Origin: Schlesneria sp. DSM 10557 | Lineage (GTDB): Bacteria > Planctomycetota > Planctomycetia > Planctomycetales > Planctomycetaceae | DNA length: 64,000 nt | Assembly (NCBI RefSeq): GCF_041860085.1 | Contig: NZ_CP124747.1 | Coordinates: 4,030,001-4,094,000, forward strand | Reading direction: 5' to 3' | Part shown: piece after piece, positions 43,570 to 52,204 of the stretch | How the letters are laid out: every line of letters begins with the position of its first letter | Position numbering within the stretch: position 1 is the stretch's first letter | Position numbers and translations under genes: made by a program | Notes under the pieces: generated by a model | Told to the model about the DNA's origin: nothing | The model's input: the letters and a program-made list of their open reading frames with translations, nothing else | Database searches by the model: none

Positions 43570-45699
43570 TCAGTGGATCGACGCAAACTCGTTGGAGTTG
43601 AGAAGAGCCCAGAACAGATCCTGATAAGCCGCAGCGGGACTGACGGCACCATTGGCGGACTTGCCCGCAGTGGTCGCAGCGTCCCGCAGCAGTTTCTTCA
43701 TCGAGCTCAATTCATTGGGCTCGGGCAAGCGGGAAAGGGTCGCCAGACACAGCGATCGAATCTTCTCGGTCTCAGACGATCGTTGCCGGACCACCTCCCC
43801 CAGGAAGCTGCCGGCGGACAGATCCAGAGCCTTTTCGATCAGCGGCCCATTCATCAGCGAAAGTGCATTGCCGATGGATCCGTCGAACGTCATCGCCTCA
43901 TCATTCTCGTCCGTGTTGTACGACACCACAAACTGACGCAGCCACTGTTGCCGGTTCTGCTCTGCATGCACCCAGTCGACCGCCCCCACCTGGTGCGCTT
44001 TCGTCGCAGTCAGGAAGGAATCATAAGTTTGTTCGGCCGTCATCGATCGGACATACATCCGGCTGAACGCGGGGATGTCACCCAACGACGGATCATCCGA
44101 CCGATTGGATTCCGAGAATCGGCTGCTCAACTGATACGGCTCGGATCGACAGATCCAGCGAACGAGTTGCTTGATGTCGTATCCGTTGCGAATGAACTCG
44201 GCCGACAGGACTTCCAGCAGTTCGGGATGGCTGGCGACCTGATGCGGACCCAGGTTGTCTAATTCTCGCGTGAAGCCGATCCCGAAGAAGTGATCCCACA
44301 TCCGATTGACGAAAGCCGCCGCCAGATCCGGCTGCTCTCCTGTCGTCATCAATCGTGCCAGTTCTCTGCGGCGATTCGTCTCGGCCCCTGGATCTACGTC
44401 GGTCCCATTAAAGCGGGGATAAGCGACGCGCATCAGCCCGGTTCGGGTTTCGAAATAGGTGGGCCCACCCGCATCGCGTGTCACCAGTTCGGTGAAAGCC
44501 GCCAGTTGTCGGCCGGTCTGCTGGTCCCGACGAATCCGGCGCACGCTGGCGGTCTGCTGGAAGAAACTGTTCAGCTCCCAGAACTCGACCTGCTTCGTTT
44601 CATTGAAGGGATGGTTGTGGCACTGGTTGCAATGGAGCTGCCGCCCGAGGAACAGCTTGGAGCAGACCGCGGTCGCAGGTGTTGCCGCATTATTCAGGTG
44701 AGCGATGAGAAAATTCGTGGCTCCATTTTCCGAATTGTTCCCTTCGGCCGAGATCAGATCAGCCACAATCTGATTCCACGGCCGATTCTCGGCAAAACTC
44801 ATCCGCAGAAACTTGGCGAATGCTTCGCGATTGACCAGCGGGTTGGAGGCCCGCCCGATCAGCAGGTTTGACCATTTGGTGGTGAAGTTCCGAACGTAGG
44901 CTGAATCTTCCAGTAGGATTTCAATGAGTGACTCTCGTTTGTCGTCACTCTTATCTGCGAGGAAAGTCTGACTTTCCGTGACGGTTGGGACACGGCCCGC
45001 CAGATCCAGGTAGATCCGGCGCAGCCATTCTGCGTCGTCGGCTCGGAGCGAGGGCTGCACCCCGATCTCTGTCCAACGCGATGCGATATCTTCGTTGATC
45101 CGGGCGACAATGGCCCGAGTTGACATGGGAGGCTGAGCGACCACAGACTCGGTGGCGTTCGGTGCAGCAGGAGTGGCGTTTTCCGGGACCTCAACGCGGG
45201 GTGCCGGACTGATGTTCCCCACCGTGACGGGAGCTTTGGGCGAGCGTCGGATTCGGTCGCGAACCGTCCCGGATTGTAACCGGTCCGTACCCCGATCTTC
45301 TGGTGCCACCTGGGTGACTTCCGCTGGAGGTTGAGTTCCGGGAAGCCGCCAGAGTCCCCATGTGACGACACCCAGGCAAACGACGACCGCTGCCATCATC
45401 CATGCCCCGCGACGATGCGTCTTCGCAGGAGTGACAGCCCGAGCGTTTGGTGGGGGCTGGACAGGACCGGCGTAAACAGGCAGCTCCTCCGAGGAAAGTG
45501 GTTCAGGTGAACCGGCCCCGGCCGCATCCCAGTACAGGGTGCCATGCAGGTCCATATATGTAAGGTAAGTCCAGCGGGCTTCGGGGGACGACAGGACGAG
45601 TTCTTCCAGTCGCGCAGCGTCGGCCTGGGTCAGGCGGTCCTCACACAGCAGTTCAAGCAGCACTTCCAGTTCGTTGGGATTGTGACGTGGATGAGTCAT
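43570..45699 (-). CDS. Membrane DUF1549/DUF1553 protein with an anti-sigma-like N-terminus
   Basis: 709 residues. Residues 1-60 are a cytoplasmic helical start (ELEVLLELLCEDRLTQADAA, LVLSSPEARWTYLTYMDLHG) like that of planctomycete anti-sigma/FecR-type proteins. One membrane helix lies at about 98-115 (GAWMMAAVVVCLGVVTWGLW). Then come DUF1549 (IVARINEDIASRWTEIGVQP, WLRRIYLDLAGRVPT), a heme-type LHCNQCHNHPFNE motif (about 370) and DUF1553 (ELARLMTTGEQPDLAAAFVN, LGPHQVASHPELLEVLSAEF). The start codon overlaps the ECF sigma stop (ATGA), so the two are co-translated. The arrangement suggests a sigma factor held by an envelope protein that senses something outside; this is inference from order and layout. 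Confidence 0.88.
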   Translation of the reverse strand: MTHPRHNPNELEVLLELLCEDRLTQADAARLEELVLSSPEARWTYLTYMDLHGTLYWDAAGAGSPEPLSSEELPVYAGPVQPPPNARAVTPAKTHRRGAWMMAAVVVCLGVVTWGLWRLPGTQPPAEVTQVAPEDRGTDRLQSGTVRDRIRRSPKAPVTVGNISPAPRVEVPENATPAAPNATESVVAQPPMSTRAIVARINEDIASRWTEIGVQPSLRADDAEWLRRIYLDLAGRVPTVTESQTFLADKSDDKRESLIEILLEDSAYVRNFTTKWSNLLIGRASNPLVNREAFAKFLRMSFAENRPWNQIVADLISAEGNNSENGATNFLIAHLNNAATPATAVCSKLFLGRQLHCNQCHNHPFNETKQVEFWELNSFFQQTASVRRIRRDQQTGRQLAAFTELVTRDAGGPTYFETRTGLMRVAYPRFNGTDVDPGAETNRRRELARLMTTGEQPDLAAAFVNRMWDHFFGIGFTRELDNLGPHQVASHPELLEVLSAEFIRNGYDIKQLVRWICRSEPYQLSSRFSESNRSDDPSLGDIPAFSRMYVRSMTAEQTYDSFLTATKAHQVGAVDWVHAEQNRQQWLRQFVVSYNTDENDEAMTFDGSIGNALSLMNGPLIEKALDLSAGSFLGEVVRQRSSETEKIRSLCLATLSRLPEPNELSSMKKLLRDAATTAGKSANGAVSPAAAYQDLFWALLNSNEFASIH

Positions 45700-46247
45700 G
45701 ACGCCCCCTCTGCCGCGAACTTCTGCTGAATGCAGTCGAGTAGCGATCGACGAATGCGGCCCAGTGACTGATACACGGAATTGGCTGGTCGGCCGATCTG
45801 CTCAGCCAGGTGCTTACCACGTTCTCCCGGAGCATACCGCTGCTGGATCAATTCACGATCCTTGGGGCGTAATCGGTTCAAGCAGTCGACCAGCGCCGCT
45901 CGACGCGACTCGAGTTCTTCTGATCGTTCGAGACTCGCCTCGGCCACTGACTGAAGAAATTCGTCACTAAAGACCAGTTTTTCCCGACGTTTTCGCGTCC
46001 GAAACTTCATCACTTCAAAATTGGCGATCTGACTGACCCAGGCCAGAAAGTTTGTGCCCGGTTGATACTTGGCACTCTTACTCCAGATCACCACGTTCGT
46101 CTCCTGCAGGATCTCTTCGGCGTCCAGAGGATTCGAGACCTGAGACAGGATATAGAGGAACAGCCGCCGCTGATGGTGAGTGAACAGCTGGACAAACTCA
46201 CCACTGGGGGCAGAGGACTGAGTCTCGGTAGTGGCGTCTTCTGTCAC
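45696..46247 (-). CDS. ECF-type RNA polymerase sigma factor
   Basis: 183 residues, starting with GTG. Sigma region 2 reads LFTHHQRRLFLYILSQVSNP and LDAEEILQETNVVIWSKSAK, with FLAWVSQIANFEVMKFRTRK after it. Region 4 reads LRPKDRELIQQRYAPGERGK, HLAEQIGRPANSVYQSLGRI. This matches the ECF class abundant in planctomycetes (the Rhodopirellula/Verrucomicrobium type). It precedes and overlaps the membrane DUF1549 gene, its likely anti-sigma partner. Its targets are unknown. Confidence 0.92.
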   Translation of the reverse strand: MTEDATTETQSSAPSGEFVQLFTHHQRRLFLYILSQVSNPLDAEEILQETNVVIWSKSAKYQPGTNFLAWVSQIANFEVMKFRTRKRREKLVFSDEFLQSVAEASLERSEELESRRAALVDCLNRLRPKDRELIQQRYAPGERGKHLAEQIGRPANSVYQSLGRIRRSLLDCIQQKFAAEGAS

Positions 46248-46498
46248 GATTTCACCGGAACACTAGTGAAAAATTCCCGCCACGCCCTGACAACACCGAC
46301 GGCGAGCTCCACGGCCGCAGTGGTCGTCGCCTCAGAGTTCAACAATCGTCTGTCATACAAGAAACAGACGAGGCCTCGTCTGGAAAATTTGTCCGGGACG
46401 CATTCCCCGAATGAGGACCTCAGTCTGTTCCTACTCCCGGCACTCAAGAGAAAGAGAAGAAGAGCCGCTTCGTCTTTCCCTTGTCGCCAGGATTCTTG

Positions 46499-47803
46499 TT
46501 ATCCGATCAGTTCCTGGATGGCGGTACCGCCGTTTGCCAGCTTCATCGGGCGACCATTCTTGGACTTGTGAACCGTATCGAGCGGAATCCCCAAGGCATG
46601 GGCTACGGTCGCCCAGACGTCACCGGGCTGGTACGACTTGCTGCTAGCGACAGAGATGCCGTCTGCGTCGGTTTCACCCACAGCCAGTCCCCCCTTGAGT
46701 CCACCACCACCGATCATGACTGACCAGCTATTGGCCCAGTGGTCACGACCGACGTCCTGGTTGATGCGAGGAGTTCGTGCGAACTCACCCATCCAGACCA
46801 GCACCACGTCATTCAACATGCCACGTTGCTTGAGGTCTGCGGTCAGTGCGGCAATCCCGGCATCCAGTGCAGGAAGTCGCTGCGTCTTCAAGGTCTCGAA
46901 GACGTTCGCATGCAGGTCCCAGCCACCAAAATCGACTTCGACGAACGGAACCCCGGCCTCGACAAGTCGTCGTGCCATCAGCAGGCTGCGACCGAACTGT
47001 CCGCCGCCTCCCATGGCACCTCCACGTGCGGGGGCTCCCGTGTAGGCGTCGAGAACTTCCTTCTTTTCCTGATCAATCTTGAAGGCATCCATTTGCTGCG
47101 ACTTCATCAGGTTGACCGCCTTGACGTAAACGTCCTTGTGCGCCTGCCCTGATTCCCCTCGCTGCGACTGAATGAAGTTATCCTCGACCGTATTCAGCAT
47201 CCGCAGGCGCTGTTCGAGCCTGTCCAGTCCCAATCCACCCAGTCCCGCGTTATCGATCTGCCCGCTGGTGTTAACCAGGAACGGCGAATGGGTCATCCCC
47301 AGATAGCCGGGGCTGGAACCACCACCGCCGATGGAAATGAAGGCGGGAATTTCGAGGTCTTTCCGCTTCGTTCCCAGTTCGTAGCTGACGACCGACCCGA
47401 ACGCAGGATGAATCACCGTCGGAGTGGGTACGTAGGACGTGTGCATATAGTACCGACCCCGGCCGTGATCAGCTTCGCGGGTACTCATGGCACGAATGAC
47501 CGACAGATTGTCCATCACCTCAGCCGTTTTCGACATATGCTCACTGATCTGCAAGCCGCCGCTGGTGCTGATCGGCTTGAATTCGCCGCCATTTTTGGAA
47601 TTGGGCTTCAGGTCCCAGATGTCGATCGATGGTGGACCACCGCTCATCCACATCAGGATGCAGGCCTTCTGGCGTTTCTTCAGATCCGCCGCGTTTGCCT
47701 TCACGTGCGAAATGAAATTCATCGCCGGCAAGACGGAAGCGCCCGCTGCCAGGTGCCCCAGAAAATGACGTCGCGACATGCCCGAGGGTGTATTCAGATT
47801 CAT
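46499..47803 (-). CDS. Tat-exported DUF1501 protein
   Basis: 434 residues. The N-terminus is a twin-arginine signal ([20 protein letters not shown]). The body is a DUF1501 domain with the sulfatase-like alkaline phosphatase fold: [100 protein letters not shown]. In planctomycetes DUF1501 genes nearly always follow a DUF1549/DUF1553 gene, as here (57-base gap). The two proteins are thought to act together outside the cytoplasm; the reaction is unknown. The start could also be the ATG eight codons later. Confidence 0.9.
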   Translation of the reverse strand: MNLNTPSGMSRRHFLGHLAAGASVLPAMNFISHVKANAADLKKRQKACILMWMSGGPPSIDIWDLKPNSKNGGEFKPISTSGGLQISEHMSKTAEVMDNLSVIRAMSTREADHGRGRYYMHTSYVPTPTVIHPAFGSVVSYELGTKRKDLEIPAFISIGGGGSSPGYLGMTHSPFLVNTSGQIDNAGLGGLGLDRLEQRLRMLNTVEDNFIQSQRGESGQAHKDVYVKAVNLMKSQQMDAFKIDQEKKEVLDAYTGAPARGGAMGGGGQFGRSLLMARRLVEAGVPFVEVDFGGWDLHANVFETLKTQRLPALDAGIAALTADLKQRGMLNDVVLVWMGEFARTPRINQDVGRDHWANSWSVMIGGGGLKGGLAVGETDADGISVASSKSYQPGDVWATVAHALGIPLDTVHKSKNGRPMKLANGGTAIQELIG

Positions 47804-47860
47804 AACGCGTTCCGATGTGAAAAGGGAGACTCGAGAAGAAGTGGAAATGGCCGACGCACA

Positions 47861-49534
47861 TCAGTGATTGATGATGAACTCGTTCGAATTGAGCAGTGCC
47901 CAGAACAGATCCTGATAGACCGTCAGGGGATCCTGGTTACTGTTCAAAAAGCGTTGGGCGGCTGCAATCTCGGCCTTATTCGGCATCCGGCTGAGGGCAG
48001 ACAGATAAAGCCGCTGGATCTTGTGATTGTCGGTCCCCTTGCCTGTCAGCAACTGATGCAGATAACTGCCCGGTTTCACACTGACGGCGTCCTGGACCAG
48101 AGGTCCATTCATCATCATCAGCGCTTGAGGAATCGTGCCGTCGAAGGAAGTGGCTTCGTCCCCTTCATCGGTTCCGAAGGTCTGCACGAACGACTGCAGC
48201 CACGCATGTCGCTGAACCTCGGCCTGTTCCCAGCCCGACCGTCCGGATTTGTGAGCATTCGTGGCGACGATCAGCGAGTCATAAAGCTGCTCTGCCGTCA
48301 TTGGCTTCACATAGACATGAGTAAAGAGGGCCGCTTCGCCAATGGCAGGGTTATCCTGGGCGTTCTTCTTCGTCGTCCGACTTGTCAGGTTGTAGGCTTC
48401 GCTGTTCGCGATCCAGCGGATCGCCTGCTTGCAGTTGTATCCACTCTTCACAAATTCATCCGCAAGCCGGTCGAACAGTTCGGGGTGGGTCACCGGAATA
48501 TGCGACCCGATATCGTCGATCGGGTTGGTAAAGCCATAGCCGAAGAAGTGAGCCCACAAGCGATTGATGTAGGCCAGAGCAATCATCGGGCGATCCCCAA
48601 CCGTCATCAGTTTGGCCAGTTCGCGGCGCCGATCGGTGGTGCTGTCGGGATTGATGTCGACACCGAAATAAGATGGATAAGCCACCTTCATCAGGCCGCT
48701 CCGTTTTTCAAAATAGACAGGCCCGGAAAAGTCGCGTTCGACAATTTCCGAGAAGTCGTCGACCATCTGTCCCGTCTTCTGATCGAACCTGCGGTGATCG
48801 ACCTTGGCGGTCTGACGGAAGAAACTGTTGAACTGCCAGAACTGATCCTGCTTCCAATCGTTGAAGGGATGGTCATGGCACTGAGTGCACTGAACCTGCA
48901 TCCCCATGAACAGCCGGGTCGTCTTGGCGGTCATCTGGATGCCATCATCCTGATCCTGCATCTGGGCGAGCAGAAAATTCGCTGCCCCGTTCTCTTCATA
49001 GTGACCTTCCGCGGTCACCAGATCACTGACGATCTCATTCCAGGGACGATTCTTGCCGAACGCCTCACGAAAGAACTTCTGCATCCCGGTTCGGCTCACA
49101 CGGCGTGGCGTCTGCTGTCCGATGCACAGATTAGTCCAGATGGTGGTCCAGTTGCGGGTATATCCCGGATCATCCAGCAACCGGTCGATCAGTTGGGCCC
49201 GCTTGGCCTTGTCTTTGTCTGCCAGAAACTTTTCGACGTCTTCGACAGCGGGAATGTGCCCGACAATGTCGAGGTAAACGCGTCGAATCCATTCCGCATC
49301 ATCCGCCACCGGAGAAGGTTCGACCTCGTTGTCTTTCCACGTCTCGCGGATCAGGCGATTGATTTCCTGCACCACGATGTCTGCACCGCGCGTCCTGATC
49401 GGCTCTTCCGCCGCAGCAACCTGCAGCACCGACGAATCTGCCACGAGTGGCAACAACAGGACAAGCCCCGCCATTGCACGAACGCAACGTCGGATCGAGG
49501 GCTGGCCGTTCAATTTCGTCGTCGACAACATCAT
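47861..49534 (-). CDS. Secreted DUF1549/DUF1553 protein with heme-type CxxCH motif
   Basis: About 557 residues from the ATG at 49534, which has AGGAG about 9 bases before it; the open frame runs on to 49630 without family-like sequence. A signal peptide (VRAMAGLVLLLPLVADSSVL) leads to DUF1549 (ADIVVQEINRLIRETWKDNE, WIRRVYLDIVGHIPAVEDVE), the motif VQCTQCHDHPFNDWKQDQFW (CxxCH near residue 245) and DUF1553 (ELAKLMTVGDRPMIALAYIN, SGYNCKQAIRWIANSEAYNL). It is a paralogue of the 43570 protein but lacks its anti-sigma-like start and has an ordinary signal. It pairs with the DUF1501 gene just downstream. Confidence 0.9.
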   Translation of the reverse strand: MMLSTTKLNGQPSIRRCVRAMAGLVLLLPLVADSSVLQVAAAEEPIRTRGADIVVQEINRLIRETWKDNEVEPSPVADDAEWIRRVYLDIVGHIPAVEDVEKFLADKDKAKRAQLIDRLLDDPGYTRNWTTIWTNLCIGQQTPRRVSRTGMQKFFREAFGKNRPWNEIVSDLVTAEGHYEENGAANFLLAQMQDQDDGIQMTAKTTRLFMGMQVQCTQCHDHPFNDWKQDQFWQFNSFFRQTAKVDHRRFDQKTGQMVDDFSEIVERDFSGPVYFEKRSGLMKVAYPSYFGVDINPDSTTDRRRELAKLMTVGDRPMIALAYINRLWAHFFGYGFTNPIDDIGSHIPVTHPELFDRLADEFVKSGYNCKQAIRWIANSEAYNLTSRTTKKNAQDNPAIGEAALFTHVYVKPMTAEQLYDSLIVATNAHKSGRSGWEQAEVQRHAWLQSFVQTFGTDEGDEATSFDGTIPQALMMMNGPLVQDAVSVKPGSYLHQLLTGKGTDNHKIQRLYLSALSRMPNKAEIAAAQRFLNSNQDPLTVYQDLFWALLNSNEFIINH

Positions 49535-49951
49535 GGCCTGCAACTCCTGTCTAATTCCGGGCATGGAAGAGGGTGGGTCACAAAGTACCCCCGGGACCGC
49601 GCTGCAACTGCAACGCAGCTTTTCCATCAATATAACAACACGAACGAAGAAAACGTTCGTCCAGATCTCTTTTGTCGAATCCGCCGGATCCGCAACATGC
49701 TTCTGTGTAGAGCATTAAGATGAAACCGCTCCTTCCGCTCGCCCCCTCAAATCCGTGGTTTCCCTGAACCGGTTTGCATCCCCTTTTTATGGATAACAAG
49801 CCCAGCTAATGAGGCGAACATGGGTTGACAGTCGATTTCGGATTGGTATCTTACCCCCGTTCGAAGCGACCGTGAACGATTCACGGGTGCCGCGCCGGGG
49901 CGATTATTGACGCCCTGCCCGCGATCGCGGCAAGTCTGAAGGATTCTTCCA
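49535..49951. other. Divergent region between the DUF1549 gene and csrA
   Basis: Contains the promoters of both flanking genes. The stretch at 49620-49660 is AT-richer than the surroundings and may be the minus-strand promoter. No protein-like frame is seen. Confidence 0.4.
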
Positions 49952-50137
49952 ATGCTCGTGCTCACCCGTAAACTCGACCAGGTGATCAAGCTCGGCGACG
50001 ACATTACGATCAAGGTTGTGAGAATGTCGAATGGATCTGTGCAACTGGGAGTAGAAGCTCCTCGCAGTCTGAAAATTATGCGAGCCGAATGCCTTGAGCG
50101 GAGTCTGGCCCATTCGCCAGAACAGAAGGTCGCCTGA
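49952..50137 (+). CDS. csrA: CsrA, global RNA-binding regulator
   Basis: 61 residues. MLVLTRKLDQVIKLGDDITI, then KVVRMSNGSVQLGVEAPRSL, is a textbook CsrA. The family binds GGA motifs in the leaders of mRNAs and changes their translation or stability. AAGGA lies 8 bases before the ATG. The invariant Arg of the RNA-binding C-terminal region (usually in the AP..V.V.R segment) reads APRSLKIMRAE here, in keeping with planctomycete CsrA. It stands about 100 bases before the P-type ATPase gene on the same strand and may be co-transcribed with it. Confidence 0.95.
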   Translation: MLVLTRKLDQVIKLGDDITIKVVRMSNGSVQLGVEAPRSLKIMRAECLERSLAHSPEQKVA

Positions 50138-50237
50138 CCCCGAAGCGCCGTAAGCCGCTTCCGCTGCATGACGACATGCCGAATCGGGCATGATATGCTG
50201 CCCTGCCAACAACCCAACTATGGCATGGCAGCGCACA

Positions 50238-52178
50238 ATGACCACCCCCCCCCGCCCCGACGACAGTCACCGGTACGACATCGCGATCGCTGTTCTGGCA
50301 GCAATCTCCATCCTGGTGCACCTCGCGATCCGGTTTGGAGTCGGCACCGCACCCACCGCCGGTCCGCTGCCGATCATGGACTGGCCGCTGGTGATCGCTT
50401 TGGTTGTGGGAGGTCTTCCGCTGGTCATCGGACTGCTGGGGAATCTGGTGCGCGGCCAATTCGGGTCGGATCTCCTGGCAGGACTTTCGATCATGACCTC
50501 GCTGCTGCTGGGAGAATACCTGGCAGGAACGATCGTTGTGTTGATGTTGTCCGGGGGCGAAGCCCTTGAGGCCTGGGCCATTCGCAGTGCTTCGTCCGTC
50601 CTGGATGCACTGGCCCGGCGCATGCCTACAAAGGCTCACCGCAAGGAAGCAGACGCCATCGTCGACATCGCCGTCGATCAGGTTTCGGTCGGAGACGTCC
50701 TGGTTCTGTTTCCGCATGAAATCTGTCCCGTGGACGGAGTCGTACTGGAAGGTCGAGGTTCGATGGACGAATCGTTCCTCACCGGCGAGCCCTACCTGAT
50801 GCCCAAATCTGCGGGCTCGACAGTGATGTCGGGGGCCTTGAACGGCGAATCGGCCCTGACCATTCGTTCGCACAAACTGGCTGTCGATTCCCGCTACGCG
50901 CAAATTATGAAAGTCATGCAGGTCGCCGACGAAAACCGTCCTCGTATGCGGCGAATCGGCGATCGTCTGGGAGCCTTTTATACTCCACTGGCGATTGCCA
51001 TTGCGGCCGTCGCCTGGTGGCTTAGTGGCGAGGTCACTCGCTTTCTGGCCGTGCTTGTGATTGCGACGCCGTGTCCATTGTTGATTGCCATCCCCGTCGC
51101 GATCATCGGCTCGATTTCTCTGGCGGCACGTCGCGGGATCATCATTCGCGACCCGTCGGTTCTGGAACGAATCGACACCTGTCGCGTCGCCATCTTCGAC
51201 AAGACGGGTACGCTGACATACGGTCGCCCCGCTCTGACCGAAGTCATCTGCGGCGAAGGAACAACAGAGCAAGAAGCCCTGGCATTCATCGGCAGTATCG
51301 AGCGTTATTCCAAGCATCCGCTCGCCTCGGCCATTACGGCTCGGGCTCATGACAAAGGTGCTGCCACGCTGGAAGTGACTCAGGTCCACGAACCTCCCGG
51401 ACAGGGACTTGTCGGGACCGTTGGCGGCCGACAGATCCGCGTCACCAGTCGCGGCAAACTCACAAAAGAAGCTTCGGACGAGCGCGTGGCCCGCATTCTC
51501 GAACAGCTTCCGCCGCAGGTCGCCGGCATGGAATGTATCGGGCTGATCGATGAAACAATCCCTGTCACTTTTCGCTTTCGGGATCAACCGCGGATGGAAG
51601 GAGCCCCCTTCATCAAGCACTTGAGTCCCAAGCACCGTTTCCACAAAGTAATGATCGTCTCCGGTGACCGTGAATCGGAAGTCCGTTATCTGGCAGGTCT
51701 GATCGGCATTTCGGAGGTTCACTTCAGTCAAACTCCCGAGCAGAAGCTGGCTCTGGTCCGTAACGAGACCAAACAAGCCAACACGGTTTTTGTCGGTGAC
51801 GGAATCAATGACGCACCGGCACTGACTTCGGCCACCGTCGGGATTGCGATGGGGGGAGCATCCGACATTACCTCTGAAGCCGCTCATGCCGTGATCCTCG
51901 ACAGCTCACTCAGTAAGGTTGATGAACTGCTGCATATCGGCCAGCAGTTACGCCAGATTGTTCTACAGAGTTCACTCGGCGGCATGCTGCTGAGCATCGG
52001 AGGAATGATCCTGGCGGCATTCGGACTGCTGTCGCCTGTCGGCGGCGCAATTGCCCAGGAAGTCATCGATCTGCTCGCAGTACTGAATGCCTTGCGGGCG
52101 GCTCGTACTCCCCGGCAGCTCACGGACTTCAATACACCATCAACGGCGCGAGAGGCCGCTGCGTCTTCCCCTCGATGA
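50238..52178 (+). CDS. P1B-type heavy-metal ATPase without a metal-binding N-terminal domain
   Basis: About 646 residues. Membrane helices start immediately (ILVHLAIRFGV, VIALVVGGLPLVIGLLGNLV); there is no HMA domain or metal-binding Cys or His tail. The actuator domain has SFLTGEPYLMPK, the ion-path helix has ATPCPLLIAIPVAI (a CPL motif), the phosphorylation site is DKTGTLTYG, the nucleotide domain has SKHPLAS and the hinge GDGINDAPALTS. The CPL motif suggests a metal pump for an ion such as Zn, Cd or Co, or another cation, but the specificity is not certain. The ATG at 50238 is my choice; ATGs at 50190 and 50220 are open too and none has a clear ribosome site. Confidence 0.88.
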   Translation: MTTPPRPDDSHRYDIAIAVLAAISILVHLAIRFGVGTAPTAGPLPIMDWPLVIALVVGGLPLVIGLLGNLVRGQFGSDLLAGLSIMTSLLLGEYLAGTIVVLMLSGGEALEAWAIRSASSVLDALARRMPTKAHRKEADAIVDIAVDQVSVGDVLVLFPHEICPVDGVVLEGRGSMDESFLTGEPYLMPKSAGSTVMSGALNGESALTIRSHKLAVDSRYAQIMKVMQVADENRPRMRRIGDRLGAFYTPLAIAIAAVAWWLSGEVTRFLAVLVIATPCPLLIAIPVAIIGSISLAARRGIIIRDPSVLERIDTCRVAIFDKTGTLTYGRPALTEVICGEGTTEQEALAFIGSIERYSKHPLASAITARAHDKGAATLEVTQVHEPPGQGLVGTVGGRQIRVTSRGKLTKEASDERVARILEQLPPQVAGMECIGLIDETIPVTFRFRDQPRMEGAPFIKHLSPKHRFHKVMIVSGDRESEVRYLAGLIGISEVHFSQTPEQKLALVRNETKQANTVFVGDGINDAPALTSATVGIAMGGASDITSEAAHAVILDSSLSKVDELLHIGQQLRQIVLQSSLGGMLLSIGGMILAAFGLLSPVGGAIAQEVIDLLAVLNALRAARTPRQLTDFNTPSTAREAAASSPR

Positions 52179-52204
52179 TGCACTGATGAGGCCCTGATGA
52201 CGAC

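Noticed and set aside
47288-49723. 811-residue open frame on the plus strand
   Set aside because: It runs antisense to the DUF1549 and DUF1501 genes, whose translations are clear family members. The frame has no recognisable domain and arises from GC-rich codon bias.
50076-51887. 603-residue open frame on the minus strand
   Set aside because: Antisense to the P-type ATPase with all its motifs on the plus strand; the translation is rich in His, Arg and Gln without domain features.
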